A stretch of 64,000 nucleotides of DNA from Geodermatophilus sp. TF02-6 (lineage in GTDB: Bacteria; Actinomycetota; Actinomycetes; Mycobacteriales; Geodermatophilaceae). Under the pieces are notes generated by a model. The model had not been told where the DNA came from. It worked only from the letters and a program-made list of their open reading frames with translations, and did not search any database. Both the position numbers and the translations under genes were made by a program. Below, piece after piece: positions 1-8,602 of the stretch (positions within the stretch are counted from its first letter, which is position 1; each line of letters begins with the position of its first letter). The stretch spans positions 62,001-126,000 of the forward strand of contig NZ_QOHF01000006.1 in assembly GCF_003319115.1 (NCBI RefSeq), written 5' to 3'.

Positions 1-656
1 CGGACCCGCCGGAGGGGCTGCTCGGCTTCGACGACGCCGTCCGGCTGGCCATCCAGCGGGTCAAGGACGCCGCAGTGGCGACCCGCTGGTCGTCGGCGTC
101 GGTCCCCGGTGCGCCGTCCGACCCGCTGCCCACCGACCCCGACTGGGCCGGCGGCAGCCTCTACGTCGACGAGCGCGCCGGGGTGAGCGACGCGTCGCCC
201 GCGGCGCTGTGGCGGGTGGTCGAGGGGATCGGCGGGGAGTCCGGCTGGTACTCCTTCCCGCTGGCCTGGGAGGTGCGCGGCTGGCTGGACCGGGCGGTCG
301 GCGGGGTGGGGCTGCGGCGGGGACGGCGCTCCCCGCACGACCTCTACGTCGGCGAGGCGCTCGACTTCTGGCGGGTGGAGGAGCTCGACGAGGGCCGGCT
401 GCTGCGGCTGCGCGCCGAGATGCGGGTGCCCGGCCTGGCGTGGCTGGAGTTCCACGTGGAACCGGACGACGGCCGGACCCGGCTGCGGCAGAAGGCCACC
501 TTCCGCCCGCACGGGTTGTTCGGGCACCTGTACTGGTGGGTGCTCGTGCCGTTCCACGGGGTCGTGTTCGGGGGCATGGTGCGCAACATCTGCCGCGCGG
601 CGGAGGAGGGGACGACGGTCACCGGCGAGCCGCGGTCCGGGGCCACCGCCGCCTGA
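1..656 (+). CDS. SDR-family NAD(P)-binding protein with C-terminal DUF2867 (5' truncated)
   Basis: The reading frame is open from base 3 of the window, so the N-terminal part is missing and the first GTG (75) is internal. What remains is about 217 residues: the end of a nucleotide-binding fold (DPPEGLLGFDDAVRLAIQ) followed by a domain with the DUF2867 look (SPHDLYVGEALDFWRVEE, LEFHVEP, FRPHGLFGHLYWW). In the known family this domain is fused behind a Rossmann SDR domain; the substrate is unknown. The gene runs convergently into the ABC exporter. A perfect parS-like palindrome lies inside it and encodes part of EFHVEP. Identity is by recognised pattern only. Confidence 0.75.
   Translation, partial: DPPEGLLGFDDAVRLAIQRVKDAAVATRWSSASVPGAPSDPLPTDPDWAGGSLYVDERAGVSDASPAALWRVVEGIGGESGWYSFPLAWEVRGWLDRAVGGVGLRRGRRSPHDLYVGEALDFWRVEELDEGRLLRLRAEMRVPGLAWLEFHVEPDDGRTRLRQKATFRPHGLFGHLYWWVLVPFHGVVFGGMVRNICRAAEEGTTVTGEPRSGATAA
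449..462. promoter_or_regulatory. parS: parS-like ParB-binding palindrome (intragenic)
   Basis: GTTCCACGTGGAAC is a perfect 14-bp palindrome identical to the two sites in front of parA. It is inside the coding sequence of the SDR/DUF2867 gene, about 14 kb from parAB. ParB nucleation sites near actinobacterial origins have this core, so a centromere role is likely. Confidence 0.75.
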
Positions 657-740
657 GGAAGGGCCCCCCTGCCCCCCACCGGAGAAGGACCCCGTCCTGC
701 CCACCCCTCGCAGGCGCGGGCCGGACCCGGGACGGGGTCG
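657..740. repeat. GC-rich intergenic repeat, copy 1
   Basis: This lies between two convergent genes. It contains the recurring modules GGACCCCGTCCT, CCCACCCCTCGC and GGGACGGGGTC that recur in at least eight other intergenic spaces of the window. The modules are partly complementary and can fold into GC-rich stems. A role as a 3'-end or terminator structure is inferred from its position. Confidence 0.6.
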
Positions 741-868
741 GCGGCACCGTCCGTCGACGATCAGCTGAGCTCACCGCACCGCGTCCTGGCTCACCGTGGC
801 GCCACCGGGCTCACCGTCGACGGTGAGCTCGGACGCGGCACGACCAGCTGAGCTGATCCTGCGCGGCG

Positions 869-2647
869 TCAGACCAGCAGCTGCGCCGCGGCGAGTTCGC
901 GGTAGAGCGGGCTGGTCGCCACCAGCTCCGCGTGGGTGCCGCGGCCGACCACCCGGCCGGCGTCCAGGACGACGATCTGGTCGCTGTCGAGCACGGTGGA
1001 CAGCCGGTGCGCGACCACCAGCAGCGCCCGGTCGGCGGTCGCGGCGGCGAGGGTGTCGCGCAGCAACGCCTCGTTGCGGGCGTCGAGGCTGGCGGTCGGC
1101 TCGTCGAGCAGCAGCAGCGCCGGGCGGGCCAGCAGCGACCGGGCGATCGCCAGCCGCTGCCGCTCCCCGCCGGAGAGCAGCACGCCGTCGTCACCGACCG
1201 GGACGTCGAGCCCGCGCGGTGAGCGCTGCACCACCTCGGTGAGGCCGACGGCGGCCAGCACCGCCCACAGCTCGGGGTCGGTCGCGGACGGCGCAGCCAG
1301 CAGCAGGTTGTCGCGGACCGAGCCGGCGAGCACCGGCGCCTCCTGCTCGACGTAGCCCAGTCGGGCGCGCAGGCCGGCCCGCGGCAGATCGCGGACGTCG
1401 GTGCCGGCCCACCGGATCGCCCCGCCGGTGAGCGGGTAGAAGCCCTCGACCAGCGCGAGCACCGTCGACTTGCCCGCCCCGGACGGCCCGACCAGCGCCA
1501 CCCGGCTGCCGGCCGGCACGCTCAGCGACACCCCGTCGAGGACCCGAGCGCCGTCCGGGTAGGCGAACGTGACGTCGTCGAGCTCCAGCAGCGGGGTCCC
1601 GGCGGGAGGGGTGGCCGGCACGGGGAGGACCGGGCCGCCCCGTTCGGGCCGGGCGTCGTCCTCCGGCGGCAGCGCCAGCACCTCCTGGATGCGGGCCAGC
1701 GCGCCCAGCCCGGTCTGCAGCTGGGTCCACGCACCGATCGCCTGGCCCAGCGGCATGACCAGCAGGAACAGGTACAGGATGAAGGCGACCAGGTCGGCGA
1801 CGGCGATCGACCCGGTCGCCACCCGGTACCCGCCGAGGCCGAGGACGGCGAGGAACGCGCCCTGGACGGCGATCGAACCGGCGGGGGAGACCATGGCCTC
1901 CAGCCGAGCCACCCGCACCCCGGCCGCGTACGCGCGCCGGGCGCTCGCCCCCACGACGTCGACCTCCCGCGCGGTCGCGCCGCTGGCCCGGATGGTGCGC
2001 ACCGCCGACAGCGCCCGCTCCACCGCGGCGCTCATCGTGCCGACCTCCTCCTGGGCCTGCCGGGACAGCCTGCGCACCCCGCGGGACACCGACACCACCA
2101 CGGTCAGCCCGACGGTGACCGACAGCACCGTGACCAGCAGCAGCCAGCCGTCCACCAGCGCCATCGCCACCAGCGCACCGACGCCGACGACGGCGGAGCC
2201 GGCGATCTCGACGACGCCGGAGGTCACCGTCGCCCGCAGCATGGTGGTGTCCGCGCCCACCCGGGACATCAGGTCCCCGGTGCGGCGCCGGTCGTACTCG
2301 GCGACCGGCAGCCGCAGCAGCCGGTCGGCGACCCTCCGGCGGGTGGAGAGCACGACGCCCTCCGCGGTGCGCTGCAGCAGGTACTGCTGCACCGCGCCCA
2401 GCGCCGACGCCGCGACCAGGACGACGAGGAGGGTGAGCACCGCCGGCAGCAGCGCCCGCCCGGCGCCGACCGCCTCGATCACCCGGGCGACCAGCGCCGG
2501 CTGGGCCAGGGAGCCGGCGGCCGCGACGAGCGAGAGCGCGGCCGCGGCCAGCAGCGGCCGGCGGTGCGGACGCAGCAGCGGGAGCAGCTCGCGCAGCCCC
2601 GCTGCCGGCGCGACGGCCTCGGGTCGTCCCCCCGCGGGAGCGCTCAC
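869..2647 (-). CDS. ABC transporter, fused permease and ATPase (exporter half-transporter)
   Basis: A 592-residue half-transporter with one membrane domain (about residues 25-320, several long hydrophobic stretches) followed by one nucleotide-binding domain. Visible ATPase motifs are Walker A GPSGAGKST (about 388), signature LSGGERQRLAIARSL (about 494), Walker B LLLLDEPTASLD, and H-loop VVAHRLSTV. This is the architecture of MsbA/LmrA-type exporters that work as dimers in the plasma membrane; the substrate cannot be read from sequence. The GTG start is 5 nt after the stop of the upstream gene, so it is probably the last gene of the origin-proximal minus-strand unit. gyrB normally follows dciA here. 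Confidence 0.88.
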   Translation of the reverse strand: MSAPAGGRPEAVAPAAGLRELLPLLRPHRRPLLAAAALSLVAAAGSLAQPALVARVIEAVGAGRALLPAVLTLLVVLVAASALGAVQQYLLQRTAEGVVLSTRRRVADRLLRLPVAEYDRRRTGDLMSRVGADTTMLRATVTSGVVEIAGSAVVGVGALVAMALVDGWLLLVTVLSVTVGLTVVVSVSRGVRRLSRQAQEEVGTMSAAVERALSAVRTIRASGATAREVDVVGASARRAYAAGVRVARLEAMVSPAGSIAVQGAFLAVLGLGGYRVATGSIAVADLVAFILYLFLLVMPLGQAIGAWTQLQTGLGALARIQEVLALPPEDDARPERGGPVLPVPATPPAGTPLLELDDVTFAYPDGARVLDGVSLSVPAGSRVALVGPSGAGKSTVLALVEGFYPLTGGAIRWAGTDVRDLPRAGLRARLGYVEQEAPVLAGSVRDNLLLAAPSATDPELWAVLAAVGLTEVVQRSPRGLDVPVGDDGVLLSGGERQRLAIARSLLARPALLLLDEPTASLDARNEALLRDTLAAATADRALLVVAHRLSTVLDSDQIVVLDAGRVVGRGTHAELVATSPLYRELAAAQLLV

Positions 2648-2652
2648 CGGGA

Positions 2653-3552
2653 TCAGGAGACGACGGCGAGGGCGCCGACGACGGCGGTCAGCAGCCGGGC
2701 GTGGTGCTCGAGGAGCTCCGGGCGGTGGCCGTCGGGACGGATCGCCGCGACGAAGCCGCCCGCCCAGCCGCCGTGCCCGGTCGTCGTCCAGAACTCGTCG
2801 CCGTCGTCGGTGCCCAGCAGCAGCGCGCGCACCGTGGCGTCCTCCACCAGCCGCCGGGTGGCCGGCGAGTCCTCCGCGGCCAGCAGCACCCAGCGGGCGT
2901 CGAAGGCCGGGTCGCCGCTGGGCACCTGCACCAGCCCGCCGGTCCGGTGCTTCCAGAACCGGGCCGGCGACAGCCGCAGCGTCGGTACGGAGCCGAGCAC
3001 CGGAGCGGCGGTGATCGCGTACTCGGGGACGGCGTAGCGCCCCGACGCGTAGAGGACGTCGAAGGCGACCAGCTCCAGCGCCCCGTAGCGGCCGCGCACC
3101 ACCCCGGCCGGGCGGTGGTCCTTCGTCGCGCGGACCGGCGCGGTGCGCACCAGCTCGGCCAGGACGGCGTCCTCCGGGGCGGTGCCGTCGGAGGCCGTCC
3201 AGCCGTGCTGCACCGCCCAGCCCTGCACGCCGACGGGGTCGCCCTGGTAGGCGAAGACCCGCTCCACCTCGCCGGGGGTGCGCGGGCGCCGCCCCCCGAG
3301 GAGGCCGCCGCGGGCCGGCCGCTCCTCCGCGGTCTGCGGCTGGTCGACCGGGCGGTCCGGGGAGGCCGGCGGGAGGTCCCAGCCGGGGGGCTGCCAGGCG
3401 GTGCTGCCCTCCCCCGGCCGGTCCGGACCGCCCGGGCGGTCCCCCGTCGGCCGCTCGGCGGGGGAGTCCCCGCCGAGGTGGGCCGGCTCCCGCCAGCCGC
3501 TGCCCTCGTCGGCGCGGTCGTCGAAGCCGTCGCGGTCGCGCGGGCTGCTCAT
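2653..3552 (-). CDS. Uncharacterised actinobacterial protein
   Basis: I do not recognise the family. The proposed 299-residue protein starts at the ATG at 3552 (MSSPRDRDGF). A hydrophilic, Pro/Arg/Asp-rich stretch of about 110 residues comes first, then a compact domain (about 115-298) starting near VERVFAYQGDPVGVQGWAVQ. No signal peptide or membrane segment is visible. The frame stays open upstream to 3858 but would then overlap dciA by 172 nt and translate a 15-bp tandem repeat, so the longer start is not favoured. It lies between dciA and the ABC exporter and is probably cotranscribed with both. Confidence 0.6.
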   Translation of the reverse strand: MSSPRDRDGFDDRADEGSGWREPAHLGGDSPAERPTGDRPGGPDRPGEGSTAWQPPGWDLPPASPDRPVDQPQTAEERPARGGLLGGRRPRTPGEVERVFAYQGDPVGVQGWAVQHGWTASDGTAPEDAVLAELVRTAPVRATKDHRPAGVVRGRYGALELVAFDVLYASGRYAVPEYAITAAPVLGSVPTLRLSPARFWKHRTGGLVQVPSGDPAFDARWVLLAAEDSPATRRLVEDATVRALLLGTDDGDEFWTTTGHGGWAGGFVAAIRPDGHRPELLEHHARLLTAVVGALAVVS

Positions 3553-3569
3553 CGCTGCCTCGTTCCCGT

Positions 3570-3659
3570 GTGCGTCGTCCTCACGTGCACGGTCCTCACG
3601 TGCACCGTCCTCATGTGCACCGTCCCCATGTGCACGGTCCTCATGTGCACCGTCCTCCC
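3570..3659. repeat. 15-bp tandem repeat, six units
   Basis: Six consecutive 15-bp units begin at 3570, 3585, 3600, 3615, 3630 and 3645 with consensus GTGCACSGTCCTCAY. Four interior copies differ by one or two bases and each carries the palindrome GTGCAC. The array lies in the spacer between dciA and the uncharacterised gene. Since 15 is a multiple of three, it would be translated as a five-residue repeat (for example AHEDG/R) if an upstream start were used. Confidence 0.85.
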
Positions 3660-3686
3660 GGAGCGGCCCGGAGGCGGGCTGCGCTC

Positions 3687-4220
3687 CTATCCGTACGTGT
3701 CCCGCGGTCCGCGCGCTCCGCGCACCGCCCGGGGGCCCTTCTTCCAACTCGGGGCCGTCGGTCCGACAACGCGCAGCCGGGTCACGACGTCCCCGCCGAC
3801 CGAGGCGCGCAGCTTGCCCAGGATCGTCGGCGCCAGCAGCCGCAGCTGGGTGGCCCACGCGGTGGACTCGGCGACCACCAGCAGCTCGCCGTGGGTGAGG
3901 GTCTGCGGGGTGCAGTGGGCGGCGATGTCCGGGCCGACCAGGGCCGACCAGCGGCCGAACACCGCTCCCACCTTGGTGTGCTCGGTCCAGTCCTGGTTCT
4001 GGACCAGCGAGTCGACCAGCCGGCCCAGCGGCTGCGGGTCGTCGTCGCCGGGTCGGGCGCCGGTCCAGGTGCGCCGCGGGCCGGCGATCCGTCGCCGGGT
4101 GGGCCGGGGCCGGGCCGCCGACGCCACGCGGGCGGCCTCCAGCGCCGCGCGTGCGATGTCGCTGGGCCGGGCCGGCGGGGTGTCACCGGGCCGCGCGGGC
4201 CGCTCGCCGTCCGCACTCAT
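3687..4220 (-). CDS. dciA: DciA family (DUF721) replicative helicase loader/operator
   Basis: A 177-residue protein with a basic, proline-rich N-terminal half and a DUF721 domain at about residues 65-150 (LGRLVDSLVQNQDWTEHTKV, FGRWSALVGPDIAAHCTP, STAWATQLRLLAPTILGKL). In the known family DciA replaces the DnaC/DnaI loaders and acts on DnaB; the M. tuberculosis counterpart is Rv0004. The ATG overlaps the recF stop by 4 nt (ATGA), implying translational coupling. The same window encodes its presumed partner DnaB, here carrying two inteins. Confidence 0.88.
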   Translation of the reverse strand: MSADGERPARPGDTPPARPSDIARAALEAARVASAARPRPTRRRIAGPRRTWTGARPGDDDPQPLGRLVDSLVQNQDWTEHTKVGAVFGRWSALVGPDIAAHCTPQTLTHGELLVVAESTAWATQLRLLAPTILGKLRASVGGDVVTRLRVVGPTAPSWKKGPRAVRGARGPRDTYG

Positions 4221-5431
4221 CGGGCACCTCCGTCGAGCAGCGCGCCGCCCACGGCGGCGTCCCCGGTCGCGTCCTCGGCCGCCCCGGCGGCCAGCGGCAC
4301 CACCCGCCCGCCGGCGACCTCCACCACGGTGCCGCGCAGCTCGGCCGGGACGTCGTCGAGCACCGCGGCCGTGACCAGCGCCTGCTCGGCGGAGCCGGCC
4401 ACCGCGGCCAGCGCCGCCCGCCGGCCGGCGTCCAGGGTCGCGAACACGTCGTCCAGCACCAGGATCGGCTCCTCGCCGTCGGCGCGCAGCAGCGCGAAGC
4501 AGCCCAGCTTGAGCGCCAGCGCCAGCGACCAGGACTCGCCGTGGCTGGCGAACCCCTTCGCCGGCAACGACCCCAGGGACACGACCAGATCGTCGCGGTG
4601 CGGACCGACCAGCGTCATCCCGCGGTCGACCTCCTCGGCGCGGCGCCGGGCCACCTGCTCGCTCAGCGCGGCGGACAGCTGACGGTGGGTCGGCAGCGCC
4701 GTCCCGGGCCGGATCGGCGTGCCGTCACCGGCCAGCGGAACGGTGCTGGCGTAGCCCAGCGCGGCTCCCGCGGCGTCCGGTCCGGCGACCTGGGCGTAGG
4801 CCCGCGCCACGTGCGGCGCCAGGTCGGCGACCAGCTGCAGCCGGGCGGCCAGGAGCTGCCCGCCGAGGTCGGCCAGGTGCCCGTCCCAGACCTCGAGGGT
4901 GGCCAGGGAGCTGCCGCGGGCCAGCCGGGCGGTCTTGAGCAGCGCGTTGCGCTGCCTGAGCACCCGGTCGTAGTCGCTGCGCACCCCGGCCAGCCGCGGC
5001 GTGCGGCTGGAGAGCAGGTCGTCGAGGAACCGCCGCCGCTCGGCGGGGTCGCCGCGGACCAGGACGAGGTCCTCCGGGGCGAAGAGCACGGACTTGACCA
5101 GGCCGAGCAGCTCCCGAGGCCGCGGCAGCGCGGCCCGGTTGACCCGTACCCGGTTGGCCCGCCCCGGGTTGATCTCGACCTCGACGAGCAGCTCGCGGTC
5201 CGCACGGCGCAACGCCGCGCGGACCACCGCCTGGCTCGCGCCCTGCCGGACCAGCGGGGCGTCGCCGGCGACCCGGTGGCTGTCCATCGTGGCCAGGTAG
5301 CCGACCGCCTCGACCAGGTTGGTCTTGCCCGCGCCGTTGCGGCCGACGAAGACCGTCGCCCCGGGACGCAGGGCGAGGTCCACCCGCTCCCAGTTGCGGA
5401 AGGACGCCAGCTGCAGGTGCCGCAGGTACAC
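4217..5431 (-). CDS. recF: DNA replication and repair protein RecF
   Basis: A 404-residue SMC-like ATPase that helps load RecA at gaps in single-stranded DNA. Walker A GRNGAGKTNL is near residue 30, a tyrosine/arginine-rich coil follows, and the distal motif LVLDDVFATLDAGRR is near residue 320, as expected for RecF. The start is GTG (VYLRHLQL), placed by conservation of the N-terminal strand. It is 39 nt downstream of gnd and 4-nt coupled to dciA, the usual dnaN-gnd-recF-dciA order of actinobacteria. Confidence 0.95.
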   Translation of the reverse strand: MYLRHLQLASFRNWERVDLALRPGATVFVGRNGAGKTNLVEAVGYLATMDSHRVAGDAPLVRQGASQAVVRAALRRADRELLVEVEINPGRANRVRVNRAALPRPRELLGLVKSVLFAPEDLVLVRGDPAERRRFLDDLLSSRTPRLAGVRSDYDRVLRQRNALLKTARLARGSSLATLEVWDGHLADLGGQLLAARLQLVADLAPHVARAYAQVAGPDAAGAALGYASTVPLAGDGTPIRPGTALPTHRQLSAALSEQVARRRAEEVDRGMTLVGPHRDDLVVSLGSLPAKGFASHGESWSLALALKLGCFALLRADGEEPILVLDDVFATLDAGRRAALAAVAGSAEQALVTAAVLDDVPAELRGTVVEVAGGRVVPLAAGAAEDATGDAAVGGALLDGGAR

Positions 5432-5470
5432 CTCAGCTCGGCGACCCGGGGACGGCCGGCACGGACGGAC

Positions 5471-6403
<933 letters not shown>

Positions 6404-6489
6404 GATGCAGTCCTCTCCTCGCAGGTGTCCGGCCTCGGTTGCCCATCGTGCTCGGTGGGCGCGGTCCGCGCGACGGGGCCCGCCGCGGC

Positions 6490-6594
6490 CCTCCTGCATG
6501 GTCCCTGGCCCCGTCTCGGGTCCCGCCCCGAGCGTGCGAGGGGTGGGGAGGACGGGGTCCTTCTCCGAGGAGCGGGGGGCAGGAGGGTCCTTCT
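6490..6594. repeat. GC-rich intergenic repeat, copy 2
   Basis: This lies immediately after the dnaN stop on the minus strand and before gnd. It has the same modules as copy 1 in the opposite orientation (CGGGTCCCGCCCCGAGC, GAGGGGTGGGGAGGACGG, GGTCCTTCT). It is well placed to act as a 3'-end stem for dnaN transcripts. Confidence 0.65.
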
Positions 6595-7770
6595 TCAGCC
6601 GGGCAGGCGCACCGGCATGATCAGGTAGCGGTAGCTGCCCGGGCGCTCGGCGGGGCGGGCGGGCGCCCGGCCGTCGCCGGCGTCCTCGTCGGCCGCCGGC
6701 TCCTGCACACCGGAGAGGACGGCGGGCTTGAGCGGGCTGGTGAAGTCCATCCGCGCCCGCGGCGTGTGCACCGCGGCCAGGCCGTCGAGCAGGAACGTCG
6801 GGTTGAAGCCGATGGTCAGCGGGTCGCCGTCGAACTCGACGTCGCACCGCTCCTCGGCCTGGCCCTCGTCGTCGGTGCCGCCGGCCCGCAGCGTCACCTG
6901 GCCGGGGGTGAACTCGCAGCGCAGCGGCGTACCCCGCTCGGCGACCAGCGCCACGCGCTTGGCCGCGTCGGTGAACAGCCCGACCGGCAGCGTGGCATTG
7001 GCCTGCGACTCGGTCGGCATGATCGCCCGGTACTTCACGAACTCCGCGTCCAGCAGCCGGGTCGTGGTCTGCCGGTCCTTGCCGGACAGCCCGAGGATGC
7101 CCTCCCCGGAGCCGCCGGAGGACAGCGAGACGACGATCTCCGGGCCGCTGGTCAGGGTCCTGGCCGCGTCGGCCAGGGTGCGCGCCGGCACCAGCACGGC
7201 GGCGGTGACCCCCGGGGTCTCCGGCCGCCAGGCGAACTCGCGCACGGCCAACCGGTACCGGTCGGTCGCGGCCAGGGTCACCCGGTCGCCGTCGATCTCC
7301 AGCCGGACACCGGTGAGCATGGGCAGCGTGTCGTCACGCCCGGCGGCGACGGCCACCTGGCCCACCGCCTCGGCGAACACGTCGCTGTCCACCACGCCGG
7401 CCGCCGACGGCATCACCGGGAGGGACGGGTAGTCCTCGACCGGCAGGGTCGGCAGGCTGAACCGCGCGTTGCCGCAGGAGATGGCCAGCCGTGCCCCCTC
7501 CGCGCGGACGTCCACCGAGTGCGGCGGCAGTGCCCGGGTGATCTCGGCGAGCAGCCGGCCCGGTACCAGCGCGCGGCCGCTCTCGGTGCCCTGGACGTCG
7601 ACCTCGGCGCGGGCGGAGACCTCGTAGTCGAACCCGGACACCGACAGCTGGCTGCCGTCGACCTCGAGCAGGATCCCGGCCAGGACCGGGACCGACGGCC
7701 GCGGCGGCAGGCTGCGCGCCGTCCAGGCGACGGCGTCGGCGAGCACCTCACGTGCCACCCGGAACTCCAT
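6595..7770 (-). CDS. dnaN: DNA polymerase III beta subunit (sliding clamp)
   Basis: A 391-residue clamp with the three repeated clamp domains. It starts at the ATG at 7770 (MEFRVAREVLADAVAWTARS), chosen because the longer open frame upstream runs into non-coding origin DNA. Recognisable parts are RPSVPVLAGILLEVDG, DVFAEAVGQVAVAAGRDDTLPMLTG and the C-terminal YLIMPVRLPG, the conserved clamp end. It tethers DNA polymerase III to DNA as a ring dimer. The gene directly follows oriC and dnaA. Confidence 0.96.
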   Translation of the reverse strand: MEFRVAREVLADAVAWTARSLPPRPSVPVLAGILLEVDGSQLSVSGFDYEVSARAEVDVQGTESGRALVPGRLLAEITRALPPHSVDVRAEGARLAISCGNARFSLPTLPVEDYPSLPVMPSAAGVVDSDVFAEAVGQVAVAAGRDDTLPMLTGVRLEIDGDRVTLAATDRYRLAVREFAWRPETPGVTAAVLVPARTLADAARTLTSGPEIVVSLSSGGSGEGILGLSGKDRQTTTRLLDAEFVKYRAIMPTESQANATLPVGLFTDAAKRVALVAERGTPLRCEFTPGQVTLRAGGTDDEGQAEERCDVEFDGDPLTIGFNPTFLLDGLAAVHTPRARMDFTSPLKPAVLSGVQEPAADEDAGDGRAPARPAERPGSYRYLIMPVRLPG

Positions 7771-8602
7771 GACCTTCCCCACCCCAGCTCTGTCGTCTGC
7801 GCTCCTGCTGCGCTGCTCATCGTGCCCTGTGCGACCGACATGCGGACGGCCGCTGCTCCCACCAGGTCGTTCTCCAGCGCTGCGTCCCCACCCTGACTGT
7901 GGTTCGAGAAAGCCCCGATCTCTCTCCTTCGTCTTCGTCATCACTGGTGTGGAACCTGGGGACAGAGCCTGTCCCCGCAGGTCAGCGCCCGAGTCGACGT
8001 GTTGACGAGTTGTGGGTGGACGACCGTCGGCTGTTGTCGACACGTGGACATCTCGACGGTCGTGCACACCGGTCGCCGTCTTTCCACGCCCTGTCCCCCG
8101 GTTCTCCCAGCGTCGTCCCCAGCTCGTACCCAGGGCCACGACCGGTCCGGCGGTCGTCCACCGCACCGACGAGGGCGGACTCGGATCCGTGCTGGTCGAG
8201 GAGGAGCCGGGAAATCACACGGTCGTGCGGATCGGCGGTGCTTCCGGGCCGGTCGTGACCCCTCGTGAGGGGACGAGGTGAGATCTCCCCAGGCTGTGCA
8301 CATCCCTGGGGACAACTCGTCGACGAGTCGACCGGGGTCACCGGTCCAGGTCAGCGGCGAGCCGCGCGGGACGCCGGGACGATGCCGGCACACCGGTCCA
8401 CACCGGCTGTGGACAGCGATGACACCGTCGTCCTCGCAGGCATGACGGAGGGGCTCCACGGCGGCCGGGGACGGCACGTGGCCGCGGTGGTCGGGAGGAG
8501 TGGGGCCCGCAGGGTCCCCGACGAGCGGCCGGGTGGGCTCCATGCTGCTGGGGGACGGCCGTTGGCCGCGGTGTCGTCCGGTAGGACGACGATGTCATCG
8601 CC
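7771..8602. other. oriC: Probable oriC: dnaN-dnaA intergenic region
   Basis: An 832-bp non-coding spacer between dnaA and dnaN, the standard position of oriC in actinobacteria. DnaA-box-like nonamers (TTGTCCACA or TTGTCCCCA, either strand) are at 7957 (TGGGGACAG), 8112 (TCGTCCCCA), 8307 (TGGGGACAA), 8394 (CGGTCCACA) and 8408 (TGTGGACAG), with weaker ones at 7969 and 8043. A hairpin pairs CTGGGGACAG with CTGTCCCC near 7956-7980. No perfect TTGTCCACA was found here and no strongly AT-rich unwinding element is obvious. The call rests mainly on synteny. Confidence 0.8.

Noticed and set aside
3570-3659. Possible CRISPR array
   Set aside because: Contiguous 15-bp units without spacers; no cas genes nearby.
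3553-3858. N-terminal extension of the uncharacterised gene through the 15-bp repeat
   Set aside because: It would overlap dciA by 172 nt and add Arg/Gly-rich residues. The ATG at 3552 is a simpler start, though not proven.
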